The notes beneath the pieces are model-generated. The model was not told the DNA's origin, made no database searches, and saw nothing but the letters and a program-made list of their open reading frames with translations. Both the position numbers and the translations under genes were made by a program. From Rachycentron canadum (lineage: Eukaryota; Chordata; Actinopteri; Carangiformes; Rachycentridae): a stretch of 64,000 nt of DNA. This document shows positions 34,600 to 47,959 of the stretch, one piece after another; position 1 is the stretch's first letter; each line of letters opens with the position of its first letter. The stretch is taken from the NCBI GenBank assembly GCA_038496675.1, contig CM076659.1:20961983-21025982 (forward strand), in the 5' to 3' direction.

Positions 34600-35035
34600 T
34601 GGGAGATTACTCCACAGTAAGAGCCCATTCACCCTCTGTCTAAAGCCCCATGGGAACCAAGAGCAGCAGCTGATTTGAGGGTCTAAGAGAGTGAGCAGGG
34701 ACACAAGGGTGAGCAGGTCAATGAAGAAAGACGGGGCCAGGCCATTCAGCGATTTAACAAAACAAACAAGAAATAAAATTTTTAATCAATTTTAATCAAT
34801 CCTGGATCCTGATTTTGAACTAGTGCTGCAAAGAGGCTGTTGGGCGGAAACAAAAATGTGAATGAGAGTTTGAGCATCATGGAAAGAAACAAATGGTTTG
34901 GCCAATGGTAGATTTTGTGATATTGCTAAAATTTAAATTGTTTGAATAATTAAGTCTGAATCTAGGATTACTCCCAGATTTCTGGCCTCGTGGGATCACT
35001 GCAAAGCACATGAGATTGATCAACACAATCCCTGT
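34600..35035. repeat. Spacer of the inverted repeat, itself repeat-derived
   Basis: Contains 'AATGAAGAAAGACGGGGCCAGGCCATTCAGCGATTTAAC', which resembles a common fish LINE-associated repeat ('GGGCCAGGCCATTCA..GATTTAAAAAC'), then 'ATCAATCCTGGATCC'. No open frame of note. Confidence 0.55.
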
Positions 35036-35409
35036 GTCACAACCAGTTCTTGCAGTTAAGTGATGTCTGCCCATTCCTTGTGTCAGTTCCTGTTTTATTT
35101 TGAAAGACTCACCTCTTGTCTCATTCCAGATCAGCCACTTCCTGCCCTCTTGTGTTTCCCGCCTGTTTGATTACCTGCTCCTCCCCTAATGTGTTTCACC
35201 TGTGTCTCATTGTCTCCCCTCCCTCTGAGTGTATAGTCCATGTGTCCAGTTCGTCTTGTTCCTCTCGGTCAAGAGTTCCAGCGTTACGTGAGTTTCCTGG
35301 TGTTTCGCTCGCAGCCTGCGTGACTGTGTATCTTGGATTTAGTAAATATTGCTGTTCTTGGAACCTACTGAGTTGCGCATCTGAGTCCTTTGTTCCAGAG
35401 TCGTGATAC
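35036..35409 (+). mobile_element. Dispersed repeat G, right arm of a long inverted repeat
   Basis: 374 bp, TGTCACAACC to GTGATAC. Its translated frame starting at 35116 gives the same peptide for over 40 residues as the minus-strand frame of the left arm, which independently shows the inversion. An internal deletion of about 80 bp near 35280-35310 separates it from the left arm. Confidence 0.75.
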
Positions 35410-35791
35410 CCTGCGTGTTCTGGGTCCAGTAAAGTAAATTTATTTTGAAATGCAGCTATCCACTTAGCAAACAGATCTTCACTTGATACATATGTGTTCT
35501 GTTTTCCGTATCTCAGTCTCTTGTCTTCAAACTAAACTACAACAGAAACAAAAAACGGATCCTCTTCAGGAGCCGACTAAATCCTGAGGTAAGTTCAACT
35601 CTTCCAGCACTTTTTCATGAATCTTCAACACGCCACACTTTTCTATGAGAGAAGATCTTGAGATGACTTCACCTGAATTTGGACGATTCTGATGGGAAAG
35701 GAGAACAAAGTTGCTTGTTTTCCACATGAAATAAACAATGTTTGTTGTTAAAGAGAATATAGAGCTGTAATTTTACTGTTTTACTAGGATT

Positions 35792-35792
<1 letters not shown>
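35410..35792. other. Non-coding tract
   Basis: No gene recognised. Confidence 0.5.

Positions 35793-35824
<32 letters not shown>
35793..35824. repeat. Poly-T run
   Basis: About 32 consecutive T bases. It may be the poly-A tail of a minus-strand retroinsertion, but no element body could be recognised next to it. Confidence 0.95.
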
Positions 35825-35825
<1 letters not shown>

Positions 35826-35831
35826 TTTTTT

Positions 35832-36967
35832 AATGTGCCAGCCTTCAGTACAGCTGGAGTTGAGAGGAGAGCGATGTTAGCATGAACAAAGGGAATCATT
35901 TACTTTCTCCATTTTCTCCAGAGTCTTTGGAAGAAAAAGTGAAGAGACTGAGGACGCATCATCCAAACAAGTTCAAATAACACAAAAGGACAAGTTTTCA
36001 ATAACTTGGTTTCAGTGAAGTGTCACTTTGGAAATTGCATAAAACTTTCAAGGTTGGGTAAAGTTAATGTTTTGTTGTCGAGCACTGTTGCTGCTGTAAC
36101 ACGGTTTCTCTGATATGATGCTGTCGCTGGTCAAATGTGAACCGTTAATGAATATAATGCATTTGTTGCTCCACCCGCCCAATATCACCACCACTGGCCA
36201 TTGTTCCACTCTTTATCTGACAAAACGCTTTTGTCAGAAATATGGAGCTTGATTTATGCAGTGATTCTGTAACATGAGAAAAAAATGCAATAACAAAATG
36301 TGGCATGATTTAACAATAAGTACAATTATAAGTCAGCTCACAAATGTGGATACAAAATAAAAATTTCCATTAAAATCTGACAGTTGAAGCGAGTCAGGAT
36401 CAAAGGCATCATATAAAGAGTTCAGAAATTAACTTCACAATCAATCTTTGTGACGCTGCAGCAGCGTCCAGATGACAACTGAGGTCTGACGTAAACAACT
36501 CAACTGTCACAGGCCTAATTAAGATCTCTGCACCTCTCACATTAAATGACCTCGTCCCTGTAGTTTCCTCTGCAACTGACATACACACCAGAGACGGTGG
36601 TGAAGAACAGACGTGCTGCCTGGGATACAGATACGTTTCATCTTTTTATTTCATGATTATACGACTGGCTGCATTTGATGCGTTTGTGAAAGTGGGGCCA
36701 AGTAAAGTTTAATATCAGTGCATGTGAGAGAAAATGTACGAAAACATGAAGCTGCAGTTTAATATAATCCAATAGAGCATCGCTGCAAATGTCAGCTGCC
36801 ATAATCACCATCAAGTGAAATCTATACCTATTTACTGTAACTGTCAGAGAAGAAGCTCGAGCATTGAAAGCTTTTTTGATGTGCTGAGGGAGCTGTCTGT
36901 GGTGCTGAACTGTGCAATTTCCTGCCTATGCTAAGTGTGTGAGTTGTGAAAGACAAGCTCATACAGC
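35832..36967. other. Non-coding tract
   Basis: No gene or clear repeat family recognised. Confidence 0.5.
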
Positions 36968-36971
36968 TTTT

Positions 36972-37006
<35 letters not shown>
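36968..37006. repeat. Poly-T followed by (GT)n
   Basis: About 26 T bases followed by seven GT units. Confidence 0.95.
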
Positions 37007-37008
<2 letters not shown>

Positions 37009-40000
37009 CTTTACCATTTTTCTCATTTTTGTTTACAAATCTGACTTCCTTCTCCTTTACAATCACTGTCACTCTTAAACTCTTCCCAAGTGGAGGGACA
37101 AAGACAAACCTCAGCAATAATTCCAAGGCCTTCAAGTATGTTGCTGGTAATTTGATACAACAATTAAATCCCAAATGAAACTTTTTGGCCATTAAGGTCT
37201 CCTGACGGTGGCTAATCAGTGGCATATTAACACATTTCTGATGAGCAGTCAGGTACGAATGGGGGACGGTGGAGAAAACGACATGAGGCTAAACCGTACA
37301 GGTCACTGTTGCTTGGTCTTATTTTAAATTGGTTAAAAAAAAAAAAAAAAAAAGTACAACAGACCATTGTAGTTGCTGAAATGTGCTATGAGTCCAGAGC
37401 TGATGTTACTGGGCATCAAACTCCAGCCATGTGCATTGGTGGGTTTGCACCACCACTCCACTGGACCTGATGCCAGCCCTCACCTCATTTTTTAAAATGT
37501 TAACCAAATTAAGTCCTTAAAGTTTATTGATTGATTAGAATTGACTTGATTCATAACTTCATTGATTTGGTCAAAAGGTTTATAGACTAAAATTAAAACT
37601 GAAATTGGTTGAAAAGTATAAGTTTACTAAGTCTCCTGTTTATTAAAAAATACAACCTTTTCCATATAACAAATAGATTAATACATCAAACGAAACTAAT
37701 GCTGACACATTCGGTGATGTCGAATTGGGACACATTAGAAAAAGGCAATGTAATCCTCTAATTTGAAAAAGTTTGATACAGTGTTTTAGCCTCAGGGCAC
37801 TTTGATGACGATGGATACAGGCATCAAACTGGTGACCTTCTGGTGGCGGGTCGCCCTCTCACACTAATTACAACTATAATGGAGACATTAAGCTGCCACT
37901 GAGAGACAGCAACTCTCAGAGGCTAAAATAATTAGCGCAGTGGAATAAAATGGCGTTTTTTGACTCCTGTAATTTCACAGTTGCTCAGCAATCAGTGTGC
38001 ACAAAGGACGGCAACACAATGCTGAGCAGCAGAGAAGGTGACTTTTTTTCCCTGGATCGCTCCGATGCAGCTGCACTGCTGAAATTTCACTGTTTGACTG
38101 AAAGTTTATCCACACTGCACCATGAAGGTTAAGTGGAATCGAGCGCCTGCCTGGTAAATACGGAGGAATCCTCTTGTGGGGAAATGTTCTGTTCCCCATG
38201 CCACCTTTGTACCTTTGTGACAGCAATGATGTTTGGATGCCTTAAAGGTCAGAGAGCTGATGGGTAATGCCTCACGTGTCTGAATGTAGGAGGGTAATCT
38301 CTCCAGAAAAGGCTGAATTAGGTGTACGTGTGTGCTTGTGTATTTCTGTTGTGGTGAGGATAGAAATACACTCAAACCTTGATAGTGAGTCAACTGATAA
38401 TCAAAATAAATCCTACTTCAGCCGTTCAGGAAGATGTGTTCTTGTGGGTTGATTGTATATTGTTATTTGACACAAAGCTGCAGTAACAGTAGCCCAGAGC
38501 AGAAATATGCTGCTCCAGTGTTATCTATACTTCATTCATTACCATTTTTCTATGTGTCAGTCAGTTACATTTGTAGAAAGAGCTGTCATCACATTTATAC
38601 CTTATTTTGTTTTCCAATCAAGTTGTGAGCACATCACATCATATGTGGCTTTGAAGTTGCGTATCTACACATCTAGCATTTACGGAGCAGCGCAACCAAT
38701 CATTTGGAGTTGTGTGTCAGGCCATAGCAAGTATGTAAGAAATGAAAGTCCTGTGGTCCTTCTCTTTTCGCTCTGTGTTAGGTCTCCTCCAGCTCCAGAG
38801 GGAAACATCTGGCTCTTTAACTGCTAAGTGTTCCACTATGTCAGCTGATCTCTGACTGAGTCTATCTGCTGTTTGCTGCTCAGCATGTTATTAACAGTGG
38901 CTTTTCACAGATCTGAGTTTATCTGAGCACATCTGCCTGCTGCAGCTGGAAATGAGTGTAGACAGATGTATTTCATTTCATACACTGCCATGAAAAATAA
39001 AAAAAAAAAGCTAAATAGCTATTTAAATAGTCATTTAACCATAATTAGTCAACTGTCCCATCATCTATGATCACAAACAAACCTGCTGAAATCTTACATC
39101 TGGAAACAGTCTGATTATCACAGGTGTGTGTGTGTACGTACTGGAGAGTAAATATTTTTTCAGATTTTTTGTATCTGATTTTCACGCACAAACATTTGAG
39201 GCTTTTTGAGATTTGCACTTTATTTAGCAAGTTAAAGAATATGTGTCCTGACAAAGTTTTTTGGCTTTAAACACACACAGACTGAACAAACCTATTTGAA
39301 GGAAACCATCGATACCACACCACTGGTTTATCCCTGCTTCAGCTTTGATCACTTACTGTAGTTGTGCTCATCATAGGGGCCCCATTTCAGGAGACTCTCC
39401 TATGGGTTCGTATCAGAGGTTTGAAGGTTATAGAGATGAACCTTTTGCCTGGGTTTTCATCCTCAGTATTTACTTATTTACATTGTTCACAAACAATATG
39501 AATGAAAACAGTGAGAATATGACCCAGAAGTTTTCAGTCACCCAGGTGTAAGGTCAGGGTGAAGGATTGTAATGTGTTACAGATGGTGAGTGTGTGATGT
39601 TATGTCTGAACAGTGGTGTGTGCCTGAGGGTCTGCATCTACATCCATGCCCTTGTCTCTGATTTAATGTGTATACACACACCAAGCACACACACACACAG
39701 ACACACACATCCATTTTCAATGTGAGCTTTTGTACCTCAGTAAATGGGCCACATTTGCATCTTCAATAATATTCTCTTTCAGCTGCCTCAGCGCAGGGAG
39801 CTCTGTGGCTGGGTGCAACGTATTTATGCTCTGCTTACTGCTCACTATTGGATTAATTCTGAAACAGCTTCCGGAGACATCCTCACAGCTCTCATTCGTT
39901 CCCACCGGCCATTCTTTCATATTTCCTTTGCCCTGTCACTCCGTCTCTTTCCTCCCTCCTCTTCCCTCATATTTCTGCTGTATTCTCAGCGTCTGTCTGT

Positions 40001-40589
40001 CACTGCCTTCGTCTCTCGCCCTCTCAGCTTCCTCGGCCGACTTCGTTCTCCGCCACAAATTGCTGTTAAGGTGAGACGCTCATCCAGACTGATATATTCA
40101 GTTTGCAGTCACAAGTACAGCACAGTTTGTTTTTTTTGATCTGGGCCAGAGTGGAAAACTTTAATTTAATGCGTCTTTTGGTTCATCGCACTACAAAGCA
40201 GCTTATTATTGGAATCCACTAAACTGACACAGTTCTGCTCACAGTGAGGACATGAAGGATTTGCTTGAACAGCAGCATTTAGTTCAGATTTCACTTTGTT
40301 GCGCTCGGCATCATATGCACAAGTAACTGCTGACTATCAGATGACAGCAGCTGTTTGTTCGTACCCATAATCCCTTGTGGCATGTTTCAGGGTTGTTTTT
40401 TATGTGTTGTTCATTTTGTTACATAAAGAATCAGATTGCAGCTCTGTCACATGGTATAGTGATATGATTATTTTCTGCAATCCATTTGACACAGAAGTTT
40501 TTTTGCTCTGGTTTGTTACTGTTACCATGACAATGATGGTTAATCTGTTTATAGCACAGCCAAACAAACTGTGGTTTGGTTTAGACAAA
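37007..40589. other. Long non-coding tract
   Basis: No gene recognised. Poly-A lies at 37335-37353 and a CA run at about 39688-39699. ORFs of up to 131 codons (39744-40139, with a second frame overlapping it) are Ser/Leu/Phe-rich and lie in a pyrimidine-rich stretch, so I treat them as chance. A short 'CTGGTGACCTTCTGGTGGCGGGTCGCC' stretch near 37830 looks repeat-derived. Confidence 0.5.
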
Positions 40590-41170
40590 CTGGTTTAGAC
40601 TAAGACAATGACCCAACATACCATCCACCCTAAAATGCTGCCCCTATGGTGGCAGGCTTACCAGACCCTATAATAATGAACACGCAGATTTTACCCTCTG
40701 ATACCACCCCCTGGAGCATCTCCTGAAATATTAGCCTATCCCTGCAGTCCTTCGTTGTCATGGTTACAATATACGCACAGATTACCCAGAGAGCGCTGTA
40801 GCTAACTCTGTCCCCATGGTTACTCTGGGACAACTTGGTTAATTTTAGGGGAAATATGGTGATTTGGGTTAAAAAAAAATACTCCCTCAACTTTGGAGGA
40901 TCTTTGTTGTCATGGTAACAACTTCTACAAGAACTACATGGTTACCACTCTCCTGCGTCATATTCCAGTGTTTTGTTGATCCATCTGTCCAACTCAACCT
41001 CCTCCTGACGTGGACTCTGACGCTCTATAAACTACGTCACTGAACGTTTCCCTTTGTTCCTGTCGTCATTACTACGGCCACTAGATGTCGCCTAGCAACA
41101 AAACAGAAACTACAAGGTCATTATAACCTGCTGACATACGACCTGTGTTTTTTACACAACAGTCTCCAAC
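40590..41170 (+). repeat. Dispersed repeat H, long copy
   Basis: Aligns in order with 63180-63605: 'ATGGTGATTTGGGTT', 'ATCTTTGTTGTCATGGTAAC', 'TCCTGCGTCATATTCCAGTGTTTTGTTGA' and 'CAACCTCCTCCTGACGTGGAC'. 'GGTCATTATAACCTGCTGAC' follows at the end. It also carries 'GGCCACTAGATGTCGCC'. Non-coding; family name unknown to me. Confidence 0.7.
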
Positions 41171-42243
41171 ACTCAACTCACACCTGAAGTGCTCAGCACT
41201 GTCTCCTTTATCATGTCTAATACATACATGCACCTTTTACAGTGAATCTCTTGGTATGACAGACTCCTCTGGTTACAATGGAAAGAACTTTGCAAAGAGG
41301 CAATTTCTGAATGCAAATACACTGAACAGCCTTTGCTATATGAAAATGAAAAATGCAACCTTAAGATTATAAGATTTACTTTTTCTACTTTTCATTTGGC
41401 ACAAATAAAATACTATCATATCAGACTACACAGGCCAGATGCTTCTAAAGCTTCAGTTGGTGTATTTTTATGAGCTTTCCTTTTCTCCACATCTCTCTTC
41501 CTCATGTTTCATTTTCTACCCTGGAGACACAATCCATTCCCATTAGGGAGTCATCTTATTCCCACTGCTGTGTCCCAGTGTGTGAAAAGGATTAAGGGCT
41601 GTAGCTACAGCTCAGAATATGAATACTGAGCAGAATTCCATCACTTCGACTCCTCATCCTTTAGAAACTTGTATTAATATCACACTGAGGTGTCTGAAAT
41701 GATTTGTTTGCTAAATTTAATGATCTTCACAAACAGCAAAAAATAATCAGACACACATTGAAGTTTGAAAGAAAGCTCCAGTTTGCACCAGAACACTTCT
41801 TCTCTTTAATCTTAACCGCTCAGGAGCTGAGAAATACAGGTTCAGTAAAGCATCAAGAAGTTTAAAAGATGCTGTTTGTCACTTTAGGGCTCTGACGTGT
41901 GCGCTGATGGACAGCGAAGCAGAGGCTAGACAATTAGGTTGAAAAGCTCCTCCAAGGTCAAATAAATCTTTGAAGGGCATTTAGTCTGTGGACCCAGAGT
42001 AATAATTCAAAGGGAGATGCTGCAGCAGTAAGTGCACAAACTGTCCAAACACTCAGTTTTCAAGTTTAAAAAGAGATATTCTGTTTTATTTGAGAGTCCA
42101 TGGGCAATCTGAGAAAAAGCTTGAGAACAATTATGGCATGGCAGAGTGAGGCTGGAAAACAAACAAGAGGAGAGTATTAGGGGGCAATCAAACCATTTCT
42201 GACACGTAATCAAAACAGTTACAGGCAGCTGAAGAAGAAAGTA
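41171..42243. other. Non-coding tract
   Basis: No gene recognised. It ends at the TA target dinucleotide (42242-42243) of the Tc1 element. Confidence 0.5.
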
Positions 42244-43500
42244 CAGTGCTGCTTGAAAGTACGTGAACCCCTTGAGTAGTTTAGATGTTTCTGTTGTTTT
42301 ACCATGATTTTCTTATTTTATCATTACCAGTTTTTAGGTTATGAAATGTCAGATATATGTTAGATATGTTATCTCCAAAAGATTCCAGCTCCATCCATCC
42401 ATTGTAAGACATTTACAAATGGAGGGCCTTCAACATGACAGCAACTCTGCCTAGAAGTGGACGCCCATCAACTATCACCAAGCACCAGAAAAATAATAAA
42501 TCAGGAAAAGGCCAACCCACACATCCCCTCTAGAGAGTTGCAGACCTCTCTGGTAGCATCTGGGACAAATGTGCATGAGTCTACAATCAGACGTGACATT
42601 CATGGGAGGGTTGATAGAAGGAAGCCTCTGCTCTCAAAAAAGAACAAAACTGCCCGTTTCAACTTTGCCAGAGAGCACTTGGACAAACCAGAGGCCTTCT
42701 GGACGTCCATTCTCTGGACAGACGAGTCAAAATAGAAATATTTGCTCACAATCAAAACCAACATGTTTGGAGAAAAGCCAACACTGCAGATGAAGAAAAG
42801 AACCTCCTCCCTGCAGTAAAGCATTGGTGGTGGAAATGTGAAGGTCTGGGGCTGCTTTTCTGCTTCTGGACCTGGACGACTCCATATTATCTAAGGAACC
42901 ATAAATTCTCCGGCATATCAACAAATTCTTGACCAGAATCTCCTGCCATCAGTCAGGGAGTTGAAGCTAGGACAAAAATGGATCATGTAACAAGACAATT
43001 ACTCAAAGCTTTCCAGCAAAACTACAGAGGAATGGCTTCAGAGAAAGAGGATTCGTACTCTGGATTGGCCCCGTCAAAGTCTGGACCTTAATCTAATTGA
43101 AATGTTGTGGCGAGACCTGAAGAAGTTGGTACATACCAGATGTCCCTCCAACCTCTCTGAGTTCTGCAAGGAGGAGTGGGCAAAAATCCCCATAAGCAGA
43201 TGAGAGACTGGTCAGTGGTTACAGAAGACGTTTGGTTGAAGTAATGGCTGAAAAAGGAGGAGCCACAGCTGCTAATACAAGGGTTCACATACTTTTGCCC
43301 ATGTTAAATTTTCAGTTTTTGTGAAATAAACCACCTTTGTTGAATTTAATAATGAAAATATATCTGTTTTTGTGTGTGTGTGTGTGTCCATTACTTGGAA
43401 GGTGTGCTTTACAAATTGGGATTTGGATGTATGTGTAATAAGGTTTTTTGCAAAAATAGTGACCATGTCTGGAGGGTTCACAAACTTTCAAGCAGCACTG
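42244..43500 (+). mobile_element. Tc1/mariner-superfamily DNA transposon, 1257 bp, inactive
   Basis: The ends CAGTGCTGCTTGAAAGTACG at 42244 and, inverted, at 43500 form terminal inverted repeats of about 27 bp with two mismatches. TA dinucleotides flank both sides (42242-42243 and 43501-43502), the hallmark of Tc1/mariner target-site duplication. The interior carries a decayed transposase in plus orientation. A perfect flank and well-kept TIRs beside a broken gene suggest that the copy could once be moved in trans. Confidence 0.93.
42440..43215 (+). pseudogene. Tc1-type DD34E transposase, frameshifted remnant
   Basis: Tc1 transposases cut and paste their element by recognising the TIRs and using a DDE nuclease. 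Recognisable pieces in order are an HTH-region segment (LPRSGRPSTITKH), then in a second frame IINQEKANPHIPSRELQ, and the first catalytic aspartate in WTDESK at about 42715-42732. A VWGCF-type region follows near 42845, then the second aspartate in QDNYSK near 42992, and the third acidic residue in LNLIEMLWRDLKK near 43098. I count 34 residues between the second and third, the DD34E spacing. Breaks include a frame change near 42485, a stop right after TDESK (42733), a 1-base shift near 42828, and a stop just before QDNYSK where CAA appears to have become TAA. It cannot make a full-length enzyme. It is host-unrelated. Confidence 0.9.
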
Positions 43501-43607
43501 TATGTGTTCGAGCTGGGGAGGGAAACAGGACATGAAGCAGAGCCACAGCAGTAACATTACATAACTGCATGTTGTCCGCAGAACCCTGAGGGCTGACAAA
43601 TTTAAAT

Positions 43608-43866
43608 TCACAGCAGTGTCTCAAGATGAGTGTCCTCCTCATTAAACAACGAATGGACAATTTGCAATGACATCTCAGTTCGAAACATCCTCAGAGGGGC
43701 TTTATGTGTTGATGAGCACTGGCTTGTGGGTTATGTACAATGTGCCAATTATTATGACCAATTATTAAGTTTTTATGATCTTTATAATCTATATTTCAAA
43801 AATTACAAGGTTTTCCATTTCACATTATTTTTGAAAATTACATACGTAAACATTTGAAATAAAAAA
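43608..43866 (+). repeat. Dispersed repeat B, copy 2
   Basis: Second copy of the sequence at 18681-18905, in the same orientation, starting 108 bp beyond the right end of the Tc1 element. It contains 'CAGCAGTGTCTCAAGATGAG' and 'AATGGACAATTTGCAATGAC', with an AT-rich tail at 43780-43866. Confidence 0.75.
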
Positions 43867-46800
43867 GACTTAGACAGAAACTAAAGGATGAGCTGCAGGT
43901 TGAGAGGAAGCAGAGAGAAGAAGGTGTGCGGGTGGCACCAGACGATCTGCAGATGCAATAAAGTGACATTAAGCCGTGCGTCTGAAACATTACTCAGCAG
44001 AGCAGTTGTTGGTGCAGACGAATGGATCAAAGGTGTTCATTAATGAGCTGCCAGGTCAGGAGTTCCACAAAGCTGAGCTCTTGTCTGGGGCCATTTGGGC
44101 AGGAACCACTTTAATGTTCCCTCTTTTGGAAAATCACCAAAATCGGAACATTTTCAAAAGCAAATGTCATCGCACACAGAGGCGCTAGAAGGTGCAATGT
44201 GTCAGGCAGTGGGGGCAACAGATCGAGGGAAGTACTGATGAGGATTCATGAGATCAGGATTAAAGAGGAGTTTAAATCAGAAGAAACTGCTTCATTATTT
44301 TTTTTTAGAAGTTTTACTGATTAAACATGAAACTTTTGCTCAAACTCTATCAAGCGCTAAAAGGGGGGGGCATCAAATATGGAATTCAAATGCAATTATA
44401 TATATCACTATATTTTATGAATCACATCATCATCTTTCCAGCAGCTGGTGGAGGGGAGGGTGGAGATGATTATGCCATGAGCTAGAGAGAGCAAAAGTCA
44501 TCCCTCCCAGAAAAGAGAAAAAAAGTGACCAAATGTAATGCTAAAATGTACAAAATAAAGCTCAGCAGATACTCTGGGAGAATAAAACTGGGAACAAAGG
44601 TTAAAGTTAGTTGTTGAATCTCATGTATGGGACAAAATGCAGAGAACCACTTGTCTCACTGATTGGATGATGTGGGTGATCGATGGTTTCATTTCATTCA
44701 TTTTATTTTTAATAACAGGGAGGGAGATGAGAGGGAACAGATGTGCAGGAAGTGGTGGATAAATGAGAAGACAAAAGGTTTAGTCCCATTTAAAAGTTTT
44801 GTGCGGCGTCATTTCAAGTGTCAGTTAGCCTGACTAGAAGTGACAGTTCATGTCAGGAAGTTACTGCAACAGGTCTCTACCACACACCACACCCACCTCC
44901 TGCCTCCGAGCCCTGTGGAGATTTACTTAATGAAGGAAATTAGAACATATCCACCTGGTCAGATGGCACATTTCTGCTCCAGCCTGAAATCTCTGGTTGT
45001 GTTTCTGTGTCAGTAACTTGATCACACTTCAATACTGCTGTGGAAACAAGAAATGATCCTAATAAATCACTTCACCCAAAAACTATTTGCTGCTTATCTA
45101 ATATCTGATGGAAAACCAGATAAATGAGATCCACTTAAAAACCAAGCTGAAATATATTTTATATTTGAATTTCAAAATGTGTCATGGGTTTGACAAGTGA
45201 AATCAGTTTTGTGTTGCCAAAGCGTACCTCATCTGAATGTGTGTAGACTGAAGTCTGTGTTGATAGACGCAAACTAAATATTAGAGACATTTCTCTCTAG
45301 AACAAATAAGAGTCTCATAGATCACTGTCAAGCTGAAGCAACACTTTTTAAAAATGCTGACAAGAAAACAGAATGTGTCCTGACTTTTTCATGGAGGTGA
45401 GATTAATTAAGTGGCTGCTGAATCAGACAGGATTCACTTCATTCAGGAGACTGAGGGTCTGTAACAGCTGGATGTGAACCAGCCTCCTGTTTAACTGTGC
45501 GAGTACTGTCCATGGTGCTGATGCTGTGACCCTCAGGGACGCAGGAGCTCTGACGTTGTCTTTTCATCCATGTTATCTTAGAGACCATGGTGGTAAATCC
45601 GGCTGTTTATAAGGACAATTCATGCTGATGCTTTTTGGCCCTTTATTTAATTTTTTTTTTTCAGTTTGATTTTCTCTGTGCTGACATCAGACATACGGCT
45701 GCTGATTAGAGACATAGCTTGTATTAAAAACTGCCAGCCTGGATCCAGCACTGTCATCTCAAATTCCTCAGGTTGGACATATGTCAGCTCAAGCCTTATC
45801 ACAGTACGTACACTCTTCACAGCACCTATAGTCCTGCCATAACAGCTTAGACCACATCACACCCACCGCAGAGCTGCTCTCCGTAGGAGGCCTGCCTGTG
45901 AAGTGCAAATTACTGATTATGTCTGAGCTGTGCAGCCGGGGCACATGACAGACACATGTCAAGCTAAAGATGAAAGTGGAGACAGATGACTGGACTGGAA
46001 GAAACAGACAAGGAGAATAAATGAACAATCCAGCGTGTGTGGAAACACTTGTTTTCATTTAGAGCTACACATGGGAAAGTAGATCTCTTTATCAGACAAA
46101 TCCCCTCAGGTGTTTTGACCTTCAGCAACACTTTTCTCAAATGTGTAGTAGCTACATGTGCTGCCTTCCTTTGTGTCTCTTGTTTCAACAGATCAGATAT
46201 TAAAACAATTAAATAAATGCACAGGACGTAACCTCCTCTATTTATGCACTTTGCATTTTTAAATTGTTAAATAGAAATTTAAATTTATTGAAAGTGAAAG
46301 AAAGAATTGAGAATCAACTTAATTGCAATTTGTACAAATTAAACAATTTTATTGATGTGAATGAGCGCAAAGATTGTATTTAAGTACATTGAACTGTAAT
46401 TATTATGACAATTTGACTAGAATCTTTTCAATAATTAAGGAAAAATTACTTTTAATGTACTAAAGCGGTTTAACCTAATTATTTAATTATTATTATTACA
46501 TTATTAGAACAAAAATATATCTTGATTTAGACAAATTGACTTTATGTGAACACTTGACTTCATAAAATTAAATCAAAACAATAACAAATCACGTTGTGTC
46601 TCACTGACTGGATGATCTGGGTGATGGAGTGTGGGATCATAGGAGGCTTCTCCTGGTTTGATTCCTTCAGTGTCTCCACAACAAACAGCTGATTCTAACC
46701 AGTACAAACATGAAAGAAAACTGTTTCACATTCAGTCAGTCTGTCACCAACAGTGTACAGAGGACACAGGATGTCTCTGGGCTGGGAGCTGAGCTGCCAC

Positions 46801-47959
46801 TAAATCATTTACAGTTTATTTAATTTAAAATCCAGATGTTTAACAACTAAAACTCCATTAAAACATGTATTTGAAAATGACCAAGGTGTAAAATGCATCT
46901 TTTAAAAAAAATTGGCTTCAAACTGGATAAAAGTCAATGTTGTGATTCTGTCAGACAAACACTGACACATCAGCAGAGTGGAAATTACATCAGGATTAAA
47001 GTTTTCTCCGGTTTGATAATTGATGGAAACATTTGTGATGTGAATGTAAGAACACAACTCAACAACCTATTTAACGCAGGTCTAGTTGTTTTCTGATATT
47101 TTACTGTGACTATTATTAACTTAATTAATTTATCTCCTTATTGAATGATTATTGATTGATTTTTAAGATATTGAGGCAGCAGGATGGTGTGTGCGGGGGC
47201 GTGTTGAAACGAAGTGTACGTGTGTTAATGGCGATGACGGACCATGTGACCCAGTGCAACAGTAACACTCACAGACATGTGTGTAATAGTTTCTGGAAAC
47301 AATGGAGCTCTGTTTCTCAGAAGAATAATATACATCGGGCTGTGATACACACACACTTGTTAGTGTCAGACAGTAAAAAAAACTGCACAGTCATTTGAAG
47401 AGAGTCCAGCCACGACTTTATGTATTTTCACAAAATAAACTCTGTTTAACCACAGTGACCTTGTAATACACTTGAACATCTGTTGACATCTGGTCTGTGC
47501 AGGATAAAACCATCTGCTCAAACAGCAAATCTTTTACTGCTGCCACAGAGCAGAGCTCAGGTGAAATGTGTTGACCTGATCCTGAAAGACGTTCTATGTG
47601 TGTTTTCAGCGTAATTTGTTCTATAGCTCTTTGATTTTACAGTTATTACTTCAGCTTAAAGTCTCTCTCTGTTTTTTTAATTTTAATATGCACAAACAGG
47701 ATTACAGTCGTTCTCTTCTGTCTTTGTTTTTTTTTTTTTTCCATCTCTGTGTCATCGAGACTCAGCGTGAGATGAGATCAGCAAAGGACGTTTTACTCCC
47801 TGAAATTTTTGCAGGATGTGGGACTTGCAGGGAAATAGCAAAGAGAATACCAATTAATACATTAGAAGAGTGAGTGGGCCCTTCACAGGACTCACTTCTC
47901 AGAAAAACTAATTGAAGAGTTAAGATAATTACAGTTTACAGGAAAAGCACTGGACATTG
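43867..47959. other. Long non-coding tract
   Basis: No gene recognised. Two short segments, 44650-44686 and 46597-46630, share 'CTCACTGA.TGGATGAT.TGGGTGAT' and may be remnants of one repeat. 46200-46560 is very AT-rich. T runs occur near 45650 and 47728. Confidence 0.5.

Noticed and set aside
39730..40139. Two overlapping ORFs of 114 and 131 codons
   Set aside because: They overlap in different frames and are rich in Ser, Leu and Phe because the DNA is pyrimidine-rich there. Neither shows homology.
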